Part shown: positions 38,051 through 47,942 of the stretch, one piece after another
Numbering within the stretch: the first letter of the stretch is position 1
Layout: each line of letters starts with the position of its first letter
Origin: Herbaspirillum sp. GW103
GTDB taxonomy: Bacteria > Pseudomonadota > Gammaproteobacteria > Burkholderiales > Burkholderiaceae_D
Assembly: GCF_000261365.1 (NCBI RefSeq)
Contig: NZ_AJVC01000005.1
Span: 62,001-126,000 of the forward strand
Direction: 5' to 3'
DNA: 64,000 nucleotides
The notes under the pieces: generated by a model
What the model was told of the DNA's origin: nothing
The model's database searches: none
The model's input: the letters and a program-made list of their open reading frames with translations, nothing else
Position numbers and translations under genes: made by a program

Positions 38051-38221
38051 TTTGCTGTATTGCCGTATTGCTGTATTGCTGCACACCTCAGGGGGTGCAG
38101 CAATACAGTGGCCAAAGAGCTCCGGTACAGTCTCGACACGACAGCAATACAGTAGCAGTACAGTAAAAATATAGTAGCGATACCTCCGCAATACAGCAGC
38201 AATACAGCAGCAATACAGTTT
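38048..38221. repeat. 8/11-bp tandem repeats with a strong hairpin inside the ABC operon
   Basis: The array begins on the TAA stop of the binding-protein gene. Four 8-bp units of the TATTGCTG type lead into a hairpin whose arms CTGTATTGCTGCAC and GTGCAGCAATACAG are perfect 14-bp complements. Then come several CAGCAATACAG-like units on the opposite sense, ending with three GCAATACAGCA 11-bp units. Such an intercistronic structure could stabilise the upstream mRNA or limit read-through to the permease genes. Confidence 0.8.
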
Positions 38222-38290
38222 GATCCAGGCAGCAGGCAGGCGGACAACCCGGCAAACGCAGCATTTTCGAGGCAGGGCAGACACGACATC

Positions 38291-38962
38291 ATGGCTTATC
38301 AATTCGATTTTCTTTCCACGCTCGACTACACCGACGTCATCGTCAAGGGTGTGGCGACCACCATCGAGCTCATCGCCATCGGCGGCGTGCTGGGCGTGGC
38401 CGTGGGCATCTTCGGTGCCTGGGCGCGCACGCAGGGGCCGGGCTGGCTCAAACCCATCGTCAGCGGCTATGTGGAGATCATCCGCAATACGCCCTTCCTG
38501 GTGCAGTTGTTCTTCATCTTCTTCGGTCTGCCTTCGCTGGACATCCACATCAGTGAAATCACGGCGGCGATCCTGGCCATGGTGATCAACCTGGGTGCCT
38601 ACAGCACCGAAATCATTCGTGCCGGGGTGCAGGCGATTCCGCGCGGACAGATCGAGGCGGCGCAATCGCTGTCGATGTCGCGCGGGCAGATCTTCCGTCA
38701 CATCATCCTGCGTCCGGCGCTGCAGAAGATCTGGCCGGCACTGTCTTCGCAGGTGGTCATCGTCATGCTGGGCTCGGCGGTGTGTTCGCAGATCGCGGTG
38801 GAAGAATTGTCCTTCGCGGCCAACTACATCCAGGGCCGCAACTTCCGCGCCTTCGAAGCCTACATCGTCGCCACCGCCCTCTACCTGGTGCTGGCCATCC
38901 TGCTGCGCCAGCTGCTGCGCCTGATCGGCAACTACTTCATCACTGCCCGGAGGTCCGCATGA
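38291..38962 (+). CDS. Polar amino acid ABC transporter permease 1
   Basis: A 223-aa inner-membrane permease of the HisMQ family with about five membrane helices. The TTIELIAIGGVLGVAVGIFG segment is near the N-terminus, IRNTPFLVQLFFIFFGLPSL is near residue 58, and the ATPase-coupling EAA loop is AGVQAIPRGQIEAAQSLSMS near 115. It probably pairs with the next permease as a heterodimer. The stop overlaps the next start as ATGA. Confidence 0.93.
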   Translation: MAYQFDFLSTLDYTDVIVKGVATTIELIAIGGVLGVAVGIFGAWARTQGPGWLKPIVSGYVEIIRNTPFLVQLFFIFFGLPSLDIHISEITAAILAMVINLGAYSTEIIRAGVQAIPRGQIEAAQSLSMSRGQIFRHIILRPALQKIWPALSSQVVIVMLGSAVCSQIAVEELSFAANYIQGRNFRAFEAYIVATALYLVLAILLRQLLRLIGNYFITARRSA

Positions 38963-39615
38963 TCTCGTTTACCACCTGGGACATCGTCCGCAACCTGATG
39001 CTGGCGTGGCGCTGGACCATTCTCCTGTCACTGGTCACCTTCCTGCTCGGCGGGACGCTGGGCCTGATCATCCTGTTCATGCGCACCTCGCGCCAGAGCT
39101 GGCTGCGCATGACGGCGCGGCTCTACATCGAACTGTTCCAGGGTACGCCGCTGCTGATGCAGTTGTTCCTGGTGTTCTTCGGCATCGCGTTGTTCGGTCT
39201 CGAAGTGCCTGCCTGGCTGGCGGCGGGACTGGCGCTGATGTGCTGGAGCGCCTCCTATCTGGCCGAGATCTGGCGCGGCTGCGTGGAAGCCATTCCCAAG
39301 GGGCAGTGGGAAGCCTCCTCGGTGCTGGCCATGGGTTACTTCCAGCAGATGCGCTACATCGTGCTGCCGCAGGCTTTCCGCATTGCGATTGCACCGACGG
39401 TGGGATTTGGCGTGCAAATCATCAAGTCCACTGCGGTGACCTCCATCATCGGCTTCATCGAATTGTCCAAGGCCGGCACCGTCATCACCAACGCCACCTT
39501 CCGCCCCTTCACGGTGTTTGCCATCGTGGGTGCCTTCTACTTCGTGCTTTGCTGGCCGCTGTCCAAGTACAGCCAGTCTTTAGAAAGGAAATACAATGCC
39601 GCTCATCGCCATTGA
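38959..39615 (+). CDS. Polar amino acid ABC transporter permease 2
   Basis: A 218-aa HisMQ-type permease. It contains ILLSLVTFLLGGTLGLIILF, the family YIELFQGTPLLMQLFLVFFG segment near 55 and the EAA loop GCVEAIPKGQWEASSVLAMG near 112. The start at 38959 overlaps the previous stop (ATGA); the longer frame back to 38782 lies inside permease 1. Its 3' end overlaps the ATPase gene by 20 bp. Confidence 0.92.
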   Translation: MISFTTWDIVRNLMLAWRWTILLSLVTFLLGGTLGLIILFMRTSRQSWLRMTARLYIELFQGTPLLMQLFLVFFGIALFGLEVPAWLAAGLALMCWSASYLAEIWRGCVEAIPKGQWEASSVLAMGYFQQMRYIVLPQAFRIAIAPTVGFGVQIIKSTAVTSIIGFIELSKAGTVITNATFRPFTVFAIVGAFYFVLCWPLSKYSQSLERKYNAAHRH

Positions 39616-40330
39616 CAACGTCAAGAAACGCTTCGGCGACAACGAAGTCCTCAAAGGCATCAGCCTGGACGTCGAACCGGGTGAAGTGATCGCCATCATC
39701 GGCAAGAGCGGCTCGGGCAAGTCCACCCTCCTGCGCTGCATCAACGGCCTGGAGAGCATCGACGAAGGCAACATCAGCGTGGCCGGTGCCAAGCTGGGGG
39801 CGAGTGAACTGGAACTGCGCAACCTGCGCCTGAAGGTCGGCATGATCTTCCAGCAGTTCAACCTGTTCCCGCACCTCTCGGTGGGTCGCAACGTGATGAT
39901 TGCGCCGATGATCGTCAAGGGCACGACCGAAGCCGAGGCCATGGCCATTGCCAAGGCCAATCTGGAGAAGGTCGGACTGGGTCACAAGTTCGATGCCTAT
40001 CCGGATCAACTCTCCGGCGGCCAGCAGCAGCGCGTGGCGATTGCGCGTGCGCTGTCGATGAATCCTCAGGCGCTGCTATGTGACGAGATCACTTCGGCGC
40101 TGGATCCGGAACTGGTCAACGAAGTGCTCACCGTCATGCGCGGCCTGGCCAAGGAAGGCATGACGCTGCTGATGGTGACGCACGAGATGCGTTTTGCACG
40201 CGAGGTGTGCAACCGCCTGGTGTTCATGCACCAGGGCAAGGTGCATGAAATCGGACCGCCGGAAGAATTGTTCGGCAATCCCAAGACGCCGGAATTGCAG
40301 CAGTTCATCGGGATGACGCAGGGGGCTTGA
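39596..40330 (+). CDS. Polar amino acid ABC transporter ATP-binding protein
   Basis: A 244-aa ATPase that drives the two permeases. It has Walker A GKSGSGKST near residue 39, the Q-loop MIFQQFNLFPH near 84, the ABC signature LSGGQQQR near 139 and Walker B ALLCDEITSALDPE near 159, then MVTHEMRFA with the switch His. All catalytic motifs are intact. The GAAAGG site before the ATG lies inside the end of permease 2. A strong bidirectional terminator follows. Confidence 0.95.
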   Translation: MPLIAIDNVKKRFGDNEVLKGISLDVEPGEVIAIIGKSGSGKSTLLRCINGLESIDEGNISVAGAKLGASELELRNLRLKVGMIFQQFNLFPHLSVGRNVMIAPMIVKGTTEAEAMAIAKANLEKVGLGHKFDAYPDQLSGGQQQRVAIARALSMNPQALLCDEITSALDPELVNEVLTVMRGLAKEGMTLLMVTHEMRFAREVCNRLVFMHQGKVHEIGPPEELFGNPKTPELQQFIGMTQGA

Positions 40331-40353
40331 AGCGGCAGCCGAAAGATCGTCAG

Positions 40354-40389
40354 AAAAAAGCCGAAGGCATGTTTTGCCTTCGGCTTTTT
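40354..40389. terminator. Bidirectional terminator after the ABC operon
   Basis: AAAAAGCCGAAGGCA and TGCCTTCGGCTTTTT form a 15-bp stem with a short loop, giving T-runs on both strands between convergent genes. Confidence 0.92.
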
Positions 40390-40439
40390 CATTCTTGGTC
40401 GGGGAGCATGCAGCCTCCCCCTGGAGAAGAGCCGGGATA

Positions 40440-40985
40440 TCACCGTGCCACTTCACACACCTTGCTGTCATTCTCATAAAACACCACCGGCCCCGTGGTG
40501 AACCGGTCCTTGGGAATGGACACCATCAGATAGTCCTTGACGCGGTACGAGGCGCCCGAAGCAGGTGCGCGGTAGAGATAGTTCAGGCGCAGGGAGCCAT
40601 CGCGCAAACGCACCGACAGCGGGGTGAAGATGTGTGGACGCTCGGCCGCATCCGGAGCGGTCATGCTGCGCGCCACCACCAGATATTGCTTGCGTTCGAA
40701 ATGATCGGCCGAGGGACCGAAGGGGCGCTTGTCCTCCATCACCGGTGCCGGCTGCATCCAGCGATCCCAGTCGGCGCGGCTGCGGATGAGGGCGCAGAAG
40801 ACCGGCTGGCGCTGCTCATCCCAGTTCTTCAGGAACCCCTGATACGAACCGCTCAGGACAGTCTTGTAAGGCACGACCGTCGGGTCCTCGGGCTCCGTCC
40901 ACGGCATCATGGAACAGCCCGCCATGGCCGCCAGTACGGTGCCACCCAAGACCCACTGCATGCTTTGCGTGATCGACTTGCGCAT
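40440..40985 (-). CDS. Predicted lipoprotein, function unknown
   Basis: A 181-aa lipoprotein: the signal GGTVLAAMAGC places the lipidated Cys at 24, followed by Ser-Met. The mature part contains WDEQRQPVFCALIRSRADWDRW and a late strand series VKDYLMVSIPKDRF. The pattern suggests a compact beta-rich domain, but I do not recognise the family. It is transcribed toward the ABC operon and shares its terminator. Confidence 0.7.
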   Translation of the reverse strand: MRKSITQSMQWVLGGTVLAAMAGCSMMPWTEPEDPTVVPYKTVLSGSYQGFLKNWDEQRQPVFCALIRSRADWDRWMQPAPVMEDKRPFGPSADHFERKQYLVVARSMTAPDAAERPHIFTPLSVRLRDGSLRLNYLYRAPASGASYRVKDYLMVSIPKDRFTTGPVVFYENDSKVCEVAR

Positions 40986-42346
<1,361 letters not shown>

Positions 42347-42369
42347 GCAAGCCACGTCGTCAATCACCA

Positions 42370-42394
42370 CGCCCGGCCCTGCGCCGGGCGTTTT
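42370..42394 (+). terminator. Terminator of the adenine deaminase gene
   Basis: CGCCCGG and CCGGGCG form a 7-bp GC stem with a 7-nt loop, followed by TTTT. Confidence 0.8.
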
Positions 42395-42670
42395 CGCATC
42401 CCCGACGGTCAAGCACACTTCTTGCATGAGTGTGCGTGGGGATTGGCAACGGTCCGGACGCCGTTTTGCGGCGCACCTCCTGCGCCATTGACCACACATT
42501 TTTGCCGCAATCGAACACACAGATTGACAACAATTTCTGAAATAAAGATTACGCCATGCAGCATGGGCTCCACTATTGGCTACAAGGGAAGATTGCGTTA
42601 TCGGCGCTGCGCTGCAGCATCGAAAGTCTTGCCTGCGCTGACCCAAAGCGGGTCACACGCCTCTCTTTTT

Positions 42671-42722
42671 GGTGCAGAATGAGCCCCATTTTGTTGCAAA
42701 TATTTTTTCAGATTGTTGACGA
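42671..42722 (+). promoter_or_regulatory. Shared regulatory module, copy A (before the purine GntR gene)
   Basis: About 52 bp aligns with 50790-50840 with a single gap: both begin GGTGCAGA, share TTGTTGCAAAT, then a T-run, then GATTGTTGACGA here against GATTGTCGACAA there. The last part resembles a GntR half-site pair. It ends 57 bp before the regulator's start, which suggests autoregulation. Confidence 0.65.
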
Positions 42723-42779
42723 TCCATGCGCCTCGTTGTTGACCGGCAAGACCCTCCCGACAGTCATTCCAGCCAGAGC

Positions 42780-43529
42780 ATGAGCATCATGAACAAAGCC
42801 AGCAAAACCGCACGCTCCCCTGCCGCCCCGGCGCGTGCCAGTGCGCGCGAGCGCGAAAGTACGGGCGCGGTGGAGGAAAGGATGTACCAGGACATCTACG
42901 ACGCCATCATGGAACATCGGCTGCCGCCGCGAACCAAGTTGACCGAGCAGACCCTGTGCCAGATCTACGATACGGCCCGCCACACGGTGCGCAAGGTGCT
43001 CTCGCGCCTGGCCTCGGAGGGCATGGTCGATCTGGAGGCCAACCGTGGCGCCTTCATCGCCAGTCCTTCGCATGCCGAGGTGCGCGACATGTTCGAGCTG
43101 CGCAACATCCTCGAACACGCAGTGCTGGAGAAGGTCGGGCGCGAGGCCGGTACGCGCCAGATTGCCGGCTTGCGGCGCATGGTGGAAGAGGAGCGGGATT
43201 GTTACCTCAACGGTGACCGGCCGCGCTGGATCCGGCTTTCCGCCCAGTTCCACCTGGCGCTGGCGGAGCTGACCGGCAATGCGCTGCTGGTGGAGACGCT
43301 GCGCAAGCTGGTCTCGCGCACCACGCTGATGATCGCCAAGACGGAGGCACCGGGCCACAACGCCTGCTCCTTCGATGAACACGAGACCGTGCTGGAAGCG
43401 CTGGAAAAAGGTGACGTTGCCGCTGCCCAGTCGCATATGGCACATCACTTGCATTTGTGCGAGGACCGGGTGCGGCCGGATGCGGATGATCAGTTCGATC
43501 TGCGCGCCGTGCTCGGCAAGGGACTGTGA
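42780..43529 (+). CDS. FCD-type GntR regulator of the purine region
   Basis: A 249-aa regulator. After a basic Ala-rich N-terminal tail (about 1-30), the winged helix contains LTEQTLCQIYDTARHTVRKV (quoted in part) and NRGAFIASPS. The FCD domain has ELRNILEHAVLEKVG, a FHLALAELTGN metal-site segment and FDEHETVLEALEKGD. It resembles regulators of purine or pyrimidine degradation, and its gene sits next to a nucleobase permease. The start could also be the ATG at 42789. A shared operator module lies upstream. Confidence 0.87.
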   Translation: MSIMNKASKTARSPAAPARASARERESTGAVEERMYQDIYDAIMEHRLPPRTKLTEQTLCQIYDTARHTVRKVLSRLASEGMVDLEANRGAFIASPSHAEVRDMFELRNILEHAVLEKVGREAGTRQIAGLRRMVEEERDCYLNGDRPRWIRLSAQFHLALAELTGNALLVETLRKLVSRTTLMIAKTEAPGHNACSFDEHETVLEALEKGDVAAAQSHMAHHLHLCEDRVRPDADDQFDLRAVLGKGL

Positions 43530-43749
43530 CCCACGGGCCGGCGCGCACACCCTGACCTTTCCGACAGGAAGCGTCAGGAAGATGGAAGAAGGAAGTGAGA
43601 AACAGAACAGGGCCACGTCGCGCGGCTCGATACAGACCGTGTGACCACCACCATGCCGACAAGAGCATGCAGGAAGTCCGTTGAACAGCCCGGCTGAGGC
43701 CGGGCGTGATTCGTTTCGCCCCACCCTTTCTCTTTGATGGAGACCGGCC

Positions 43750-45201
43750 ATGACTACCGATGCTTCCCCCTCCGCTGCACCCGGCGCCTATATCGCCGGC
43801 GCCGACGACGCGCGCCTGATCAATGAAGACCTTGCCCCGCTGAAGAAGCAGACCTGGGGTTCCTACAACATCTTTGCCTTCTGGATGTCCGACGTGCACA
43901 GCGTCGGCGGCTACGTCTTTGCCGGCAGCCTGTTCGCGCTGGGCCTGACCAGCTGGCAGGTGCTGATCTCGCTGCTCATCGGCATCAGCATCGTCTATCT
44001 GCTGTGCAACCTGGTGGCGCGTCCCAGCCAGGCGCATGGCGTGCCCTATCCGGTGATGAGCCGGCTGTCCTTTGGCGTCCTGGGTGCCAACGTCCCGGCC
44101 ATGATCCGCGGCCTGATCGCGGTGGCCTGGTACGGCATCCAGACCTACCTGGCCTCGGCCGCCTTCGTGGTGGTGGTGCTGAAGTTCTTCCCTGAACTGA
44201 AGCCCTATGCCGATGTTCACGTGCATTCCTTCGCCGGTCTCTCTACGCTGGGCTGGGGCGGCTTCCTGCTGCTGTGGGTGCTGCAGGCACTGGTGTTCTG
44301 GAACGGCATGGAAACCATCAAGAAGTTCATCGACTTTGCCGGTCCGGCGGTCTATGTGGTCATGTTCATCCTGGCCGGCTGGATGATCTACAAGGCTGGC
44401 TGGCAGAACGTGGGCCTGAACCTGGGCGAGATCAAGTACAGCGGCTGGGCGGCCGTCTCGGTGATGATTACGGCCATCTCGCTGGTGGTGTCCTATTTCT
44501 CGGGGCCGATGCTCAACTTCGGCGACTTCTCCCGCTACTGCCATACTTTCGCCGATGTGAAGCGCGGCAACTTCTGGGGCCTGCCGGTCAACTTCCTGGC
44601 GTTCTCGATAGTAACGGTGGTGACGACTTCGGCCACCATTGCCGTGTTCGGAGAACTGATCACCGACCCGGTGGAAACGGTCTCGCGCATCGACAGCACC
44701 ACAGCTGCGGTGATTGGCGCGCTGACCTTCCTGACGGCCACCATTGGCATCAACATCGTGGCCAATTTCGTCTCTGCGGCGTTCGACTTTTCCAATCTCT
44801 CGCCCAGCCGCATCAGCTGGCGTGCCGGCGGCATGATCGCGGCCACCGCGTCGATCTTCATCACGCCCTGGAACCTGTTCGGCAATCCGGAAGTGATCCA
44901 TTACACGCTCGATGTGCTGGGGGGCTTCATTGGCCCGCTGTACGGCATCCTGCTGTCGGACTACTACCTGGTCAAGCAGCGCCAGGTAAAGGTCGAGGAC
45001 CTCTACACCATGCGTCCCGAAGGCCGCTACTGGTACACCAATGGCGTCAACCGTGATGCGGTCAAGGCGCTGGTGCTGGCCGCTGCCGTCTGCGTGGCCT
45101 GCGTGATGCTGCCGCAGCTGCGAAAAGCAGCGGACTTCTCCTGGTTCATCGGTGCGGCGCTGGGCGCGGTGTTTTACCTGATGTTCGCGCGCAAGCGCTG
45201 A
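43750..45201 (+). CDS. NCS1-family nucleobase:cation symporter
   Basis: A 483-aa permease with about 12 helices that imports purines, pyrimidines, allantoin or hydantoins with protons or sodium. The N-terminal LAPLKKQTWGSYNIFAFWMS (residues about 31-50) is the family signature, followed by VARPSQAHGVPYPVMSRLSFG and FNFGDFSRYC-like NFGDFSRYCH near 257. Neighbouring allantoin-type racemase and allantoinase genes favour allantoin or another purine breakdown product. A tight 39-bp gap to the racemase implies cotranscription. Confidence 0.9.
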   Translation: MTTDASPSAAPGAYIAGADDARLINEDLAPLKKQTWGSYNIFAFWMSDVHSVGGYVFAGSLFALGLTSWQVLISLLIGISIVYLLCNLVARPSQAHGVPYPVMSRLSFGVLGANVPAMIRGLIAVAWYGIQTYLASAAFVVVVLKFFPELKPYADVHVHSFAGLSTLGWGGFLLLWVLQALVFWNGMETIKKFIDFAGPAVYVVMFILAGWMIYKAGWQNVGLNLGEIKYSGWAAVSVMITAISLVVSYFSGPMLNFGDFSRYCHTFADVKRGNFWGLPVNFLAFSIVTVVTTSATIAVFGELITDPVETVSRIDSTTAAVIGALTFLTATIGINIVANFVSAAFDFSNLSPSRISWRAGGMIAATASIFITPWNLFGNPEVIHYTLDVLGGFIGPLYGILLSDYYLVKQRQVKVEDLYTMRPEGRYWYTNGVNRDAVKALVLAAAVCVACVMLPQLRKAADFSWFIGAALGAVFYLMFARKR

Positions 45202-45240
45202 GCGTCGCTGACCTGGACTTCATTGCATCGAGGAACAAGC

Positions 45241-45975
45241 ATGCGCATCAAGCTGATCAATCCCAACACCACCATGAGCATGACCGAGGCCATGACGGCC
45301 TGTGCCCGCCAGGTGGCGGCCCCCGGCACCGAGATCACGGGCGTGAGTCCGCAGATGGGACCGGCCTCGATCGAGAGCCACTATGACGAGGCGCTGGCCG
45401 TGCCGGGGCTGCTGGAGGAAATCGAGCGGGGTGAGCGCGAGGGCGTGGATGCCTACGTGATTGCCTGTTTCGGCGATCCTGGTTTGTCAGCGGCGCGTGA
45501 GCTGGCGCGGGGACCGGTGATCGGGATTGCGGAAGCGGCGATGCACATGGCCAGCCTGGTCGCCCCCTCCTTCTCGGTGGTGACCACGCTGGCGCGCACC
45601 AGCGGCATGGCCTGGCATCTGGCCGAACGTTACGGCATGCAGCGTTTTTGTCGTAACGTGCGGGCCTGCGAGATTGCGGTGCTGGAGCTGGAGAATCCGG
45701 CGTCCGATGCGCGGGCGCGCATTACCGAGGAGTGCCGGCGGGCGCTGGCCGAGGACGGGGCCGAGGCCATCGTGCTGGGCTGTGCCGGCATGGCCGACCT
45801 GTGTGCGGCCATTGGCCGCGACATTGGTGCGCCGGTGATCGATGGCGTGACCGCAGCGGTCAAGCTGGCGGAGTCGCTGGTGGCGCTGGGGCTGGGCACG
45901 GCCAAGGGTGGTGAATGGGCGCGGCCCTTGCCCAAGGCTTATCATGGATTGCTCAGCGGTTTTGCCCGTGTCTGA
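45241..45975 (+). CDS. Allantoin/hydantoin racemase family protein
   Basis: A 244-aa Asp/Glu-racemase-fold enzyme. The two catalytic cysteines are C76 in VIACFGDPGL and C181 in VLGCAGMADL. The N-terminus MRIKLINPNTTMSMT is typical of the hydantoin/allantoin racemase group (HpxA-like). It would interconvert allantoin enantiomers so that the stereospecific allantoinase can act, which fits the adjacent puuE. The start at 45241 has a GAGGAAC site upstream and gives the family N-terminus. Confidence 0.88.
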   Translation: MRIKLINPNTTMSMTEAMTACARQVAAPGTEITGVSPQMGPASIESHYDEALAVPGLLEEIERGEREGVDAYVIACFGDPGLSAARELARGPVIGIAEAAMHMASLVAPSFSVVTTLARTSGMAWHLAERYGMQRFCRNVRACEIAVLELENPASDARARITEECRRALAEDGAEAIVLGCAGMADLCAAIGRDIGAPVIDGVTAAVKLAESLVALGLGTAKGGEWARPLPKAYHGLLSGFARV

Positions 45976-46039
45976 TTTCCCATGCGGTGCTGTTGTCCGG
46001 CGCTGCGATTTCTTTTCTTGACAGCCAAACGAAGAACTT

Positions 46040-46972
46040 ATGTCACAGCAACAAACTTATCCTCGCGACCTGGCCGGTTATGGCCGCAACCCGCCGCATG
46101 CGCGCTGGCCTGGCCAGGCGCGGGTGGCTTTGCAATTCGTGCTCAATTATGAAGAAGGCGGCGAGAATTGCGTCTTGCATGGCGATCCTGCGTCGGAGCA
46201 ATTCCTTTCCGAGATCGTGGGCGCGGCGGCTTATCCGGCGCGGCACATGTCGATGGAATCGATTTACGAATATGGGTCGCGGGTGGGGGTGTGGCGCATC
46301 CTGCGCGAGTTCGAGAAGCGTGGTCTGCCGATGACGATCTTTGGCGTGGCCACGGCCTTGCAGCGTTCGCCTGATGTGACCCAGGCGTTCCAGGAATTGG
46401 GGCATGAGATCGCTTGCCATGGCTTGAAGTGGATTCATTATCAGAACATGGATATCGAGACCGAGCGGGCGCATATGCAGGAGGCGGTGCAGATTTTCCG
46501 TGAGCTCACCGGGAGCGCGCCGCTGGGCTGGTATACGGGGCGGGATTCGCCCAATACGCGGCAGCTGGTGGTGGAACACGGTGGCTTTGCGTATGACTCG
46601 GATTATTACGGGGATGATCTGCCGTTCTGGATGGAGGTGGAAACCAGTGCCGACGTGAAGGTGCCGCATCTGGTGGTGCCTTATACGCTGGACTCCAATG
46701 ACATGCGGTTTGCTACGCCGCAAGGGTTCAACACCAGCGAGCACTTCTACCAGTACCTGAAGGATAGTTTCGACGTGCTCTATGAAGAGGGTGAAGAGGC
46801 TCCGAAGATGCTATCCATCGGGATGCACTGCCGCCTGCTCGGACGGCCCGGACGATTCCGTGCTCTCCAACGCTTCCTCGATTACGTGCAGTCACACGAC
46901 AAGGTCTGGATTTGCCGACGCATCGATATTGCTGAACATTGGAAGAAGACGCATCCTTTTTCGGAGCGCTGA
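46040..46972 (+). CDS. puuE: Allantoinase PuuE (polysaccharide deacetylase family)
   Basis: A 310-aa cofactor-light allantoinase that opens allantoin to allantoate. It shows the family string YPRDLAGYGRNPPHARWPG, LQFVLNYEEGGENCVLHGD near 32, GHEIACHGLKWIHYQNMD near 121 and a late MLSIGMHCRLLGRPGR, covering the NodB-like fold positions. At 310 aa it is the usual size. Codons here are somewhat richer in T/A-ending choices than in the adjacent genes. It follows the racemase gene by 64 bp and ends with its own terminator. Confidence 0.93.
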   Translation: MSQQQTYPRDLAGYGRNPPHARWPGQARVALQFVLNYEEGGENCVLHGDPASEQFLSEIVGAAAYPARHMSMESIYEYGSRVGVWRILREFEKRGLPMTIFGVATALQRSPDVTQAFQELGHEIACHGLKWIHYQNMDIETERAHMQEAVQIFRELTGSAPLGWYTGRDSPNTRQLVVEHGGFAYDSDYYGDDLPFWMEVETSADVKVPHLVVPYTLDSNDMRFATPQGFNTSEHFYQYLKDSFDVLYEEGEEAPKMLSIGMHCRLLGRPGRFRALQRFLDYVQSHDKVWICRRIDIAEHWKKTHPFSER

Positions 46973-46997
46973 TTTATTCTTTTTTGGAATGAGTCTG

Positions 46998-47034
46998 TAC
47001 CGCCTGGGGGTTTATCCTTGGGCGGTATTTTTTT
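46998..47034 (+). terminator. Terminator of puuE
   Basis: TACCGCC and GGCGGTA pair around a 16-nt loop that can fold further, followed by seven T residues. Confidence 0.8.
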
Positions 47035-47227
47035 GGTTCAGCGGTGGTTTTCAGGTTTGGGGTAGTCTGCACGGAATTTCTTCCTGCGCTCTAGCTTAAT
47101 TCTTATCTCTCTCCGGTCGGGAGGACGCGCCGGGGGCGGCCCGGCAGCCGCTCACTTTTCTTGTCTCGCCAAGAAAAGTAAGCAAAAGAAGGCGACCGCA
47201 ACTGCACCGCCCTCCTTCGGAGGGTCC

Positions 47228-47313
47228 CCGCTTCAGAGACCAATAAAACGGGAAAAATAGAGTCGCTTCGCTCCGACTATTTTTCTGATCCGTTTTATTG
47301 GTCTCTGAAGCGG
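47228..47313. repeat. Nested palindrome, left
   Basis: A perfect 24-bp inverted repeat (47228-47251 with 47290-47313, core CCAATAAAACGG and CCGTTTTATTGG) encloses a second stem GAAAAATAG/CTATTTTTC and an inner AGTCGCTTCGCTCCGACT. Confidence 0.9.
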
Positions 47314-47640
47314 CGGCGCAGATGCGGACGGCCGAGACGGCTCGCCTTCGGCATCGCAATATCTCCGACTCGCCTTCGGCTTTGCCTTGGTGTTCTTTAG
47401 CCTTCAATACGTCGCTGCGCGACTACTCAGGACGAACGGACGGAAATTATTTAAACAAAAACCAAAACCAAAAAAACAAAAAAACAAAAGAACAAAAAAG
47501 GAAAAACCCAAAACCCAGAGCGGGAGTTGGAAGGATCAAAAGGTCGATGCCGCAGGCGAGCCAACCCAAAGCCGAAGGCGAGTCGGAGACCGGGCGAGGC
47601 CGCAGGCGAGCCCGAGTGGACTTTCCCCATAGAGCCAGCC

Positions 47641-47721
47641 GTCGCAGCGGAGCGAAAAGTGGATCAGAAGGATAGTCGGAGCGAAGCGACTCTATCCTTC
47701 CCACTTTTCGCTTCGCTGCGA
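47641..47721. repeat. Nested palindrome, right
   Basis: A 22-bp inverted repeat with one mismatch (GTCGCAGCGGAGC.. with ..GCTTCGCTGCGAC) encloses AAGGATAG/CTATCCTT and an inner segment that is the exact reverse complement of the inner part of the left palindrome. Confidence 0.88.
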
Positions 47722-47942
47722 CGGGGACCCTCCGCAGGAGGGCTGGCTCTTTGGGGTCGCCTTCTTTTGCTTACTTTTCTTGGCGAGACAAGAAAAGTGA
47801 GCGGCTGCCGGGCCGCCCCCGGCGCGTCCTCCCGACCGGAGAGAGACAAGAATTAAGCTAGAGCGCAGGAAAGCAATCCGTGCAGACTACCCAAAAACAA
47901 AAAACAAAAACCAAGCCCGCCAAGCCCCCCCCAAAAAAAACA

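Larger units (their letters stand above)
42347..42779. other. Intergenic region before the purine GntR gene
   Basis: It contains the terminator of the adenine deaminase gene (42370-42394), an ATTGACAACAAT sequence near 42523, and the 52-bp regulatory module at 42671-42722. The centre is AT-rich without a gene. Confidence 0.6.
47061..47892. repeat. 830-bp foldback repeat with 137-bp inverted arms
   Basis: The arms 47061-47197 and 47755-47892 are near-identical inverted copies. Each contains a hairpin ACTTTTCTTG/CAAGAAAAGT. The 557 bp between them hold two further nested palindromes (47228-47313 and 47641-47721) whose inner parts are exact inverse copies of each other, and a central A/C-rich stretch (47451-47516). 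No protein gene is plausible. The element lies between convergent puuE and puuD. Confidence 0.88.

Noticed and set aside
38048-38221. Possible CRISPR array
   Set aside because: The units are 8-11 bp without unique spacers of constant length, and no cas gene is present.
47096-47856. Several frames of 60-125 codons with peptides such as LTFLGETRKVSGCRAAPG
   Set aside because: They are translations of the inverted repeat element. The same peptide appears from both arms because the DNA is duplicated.
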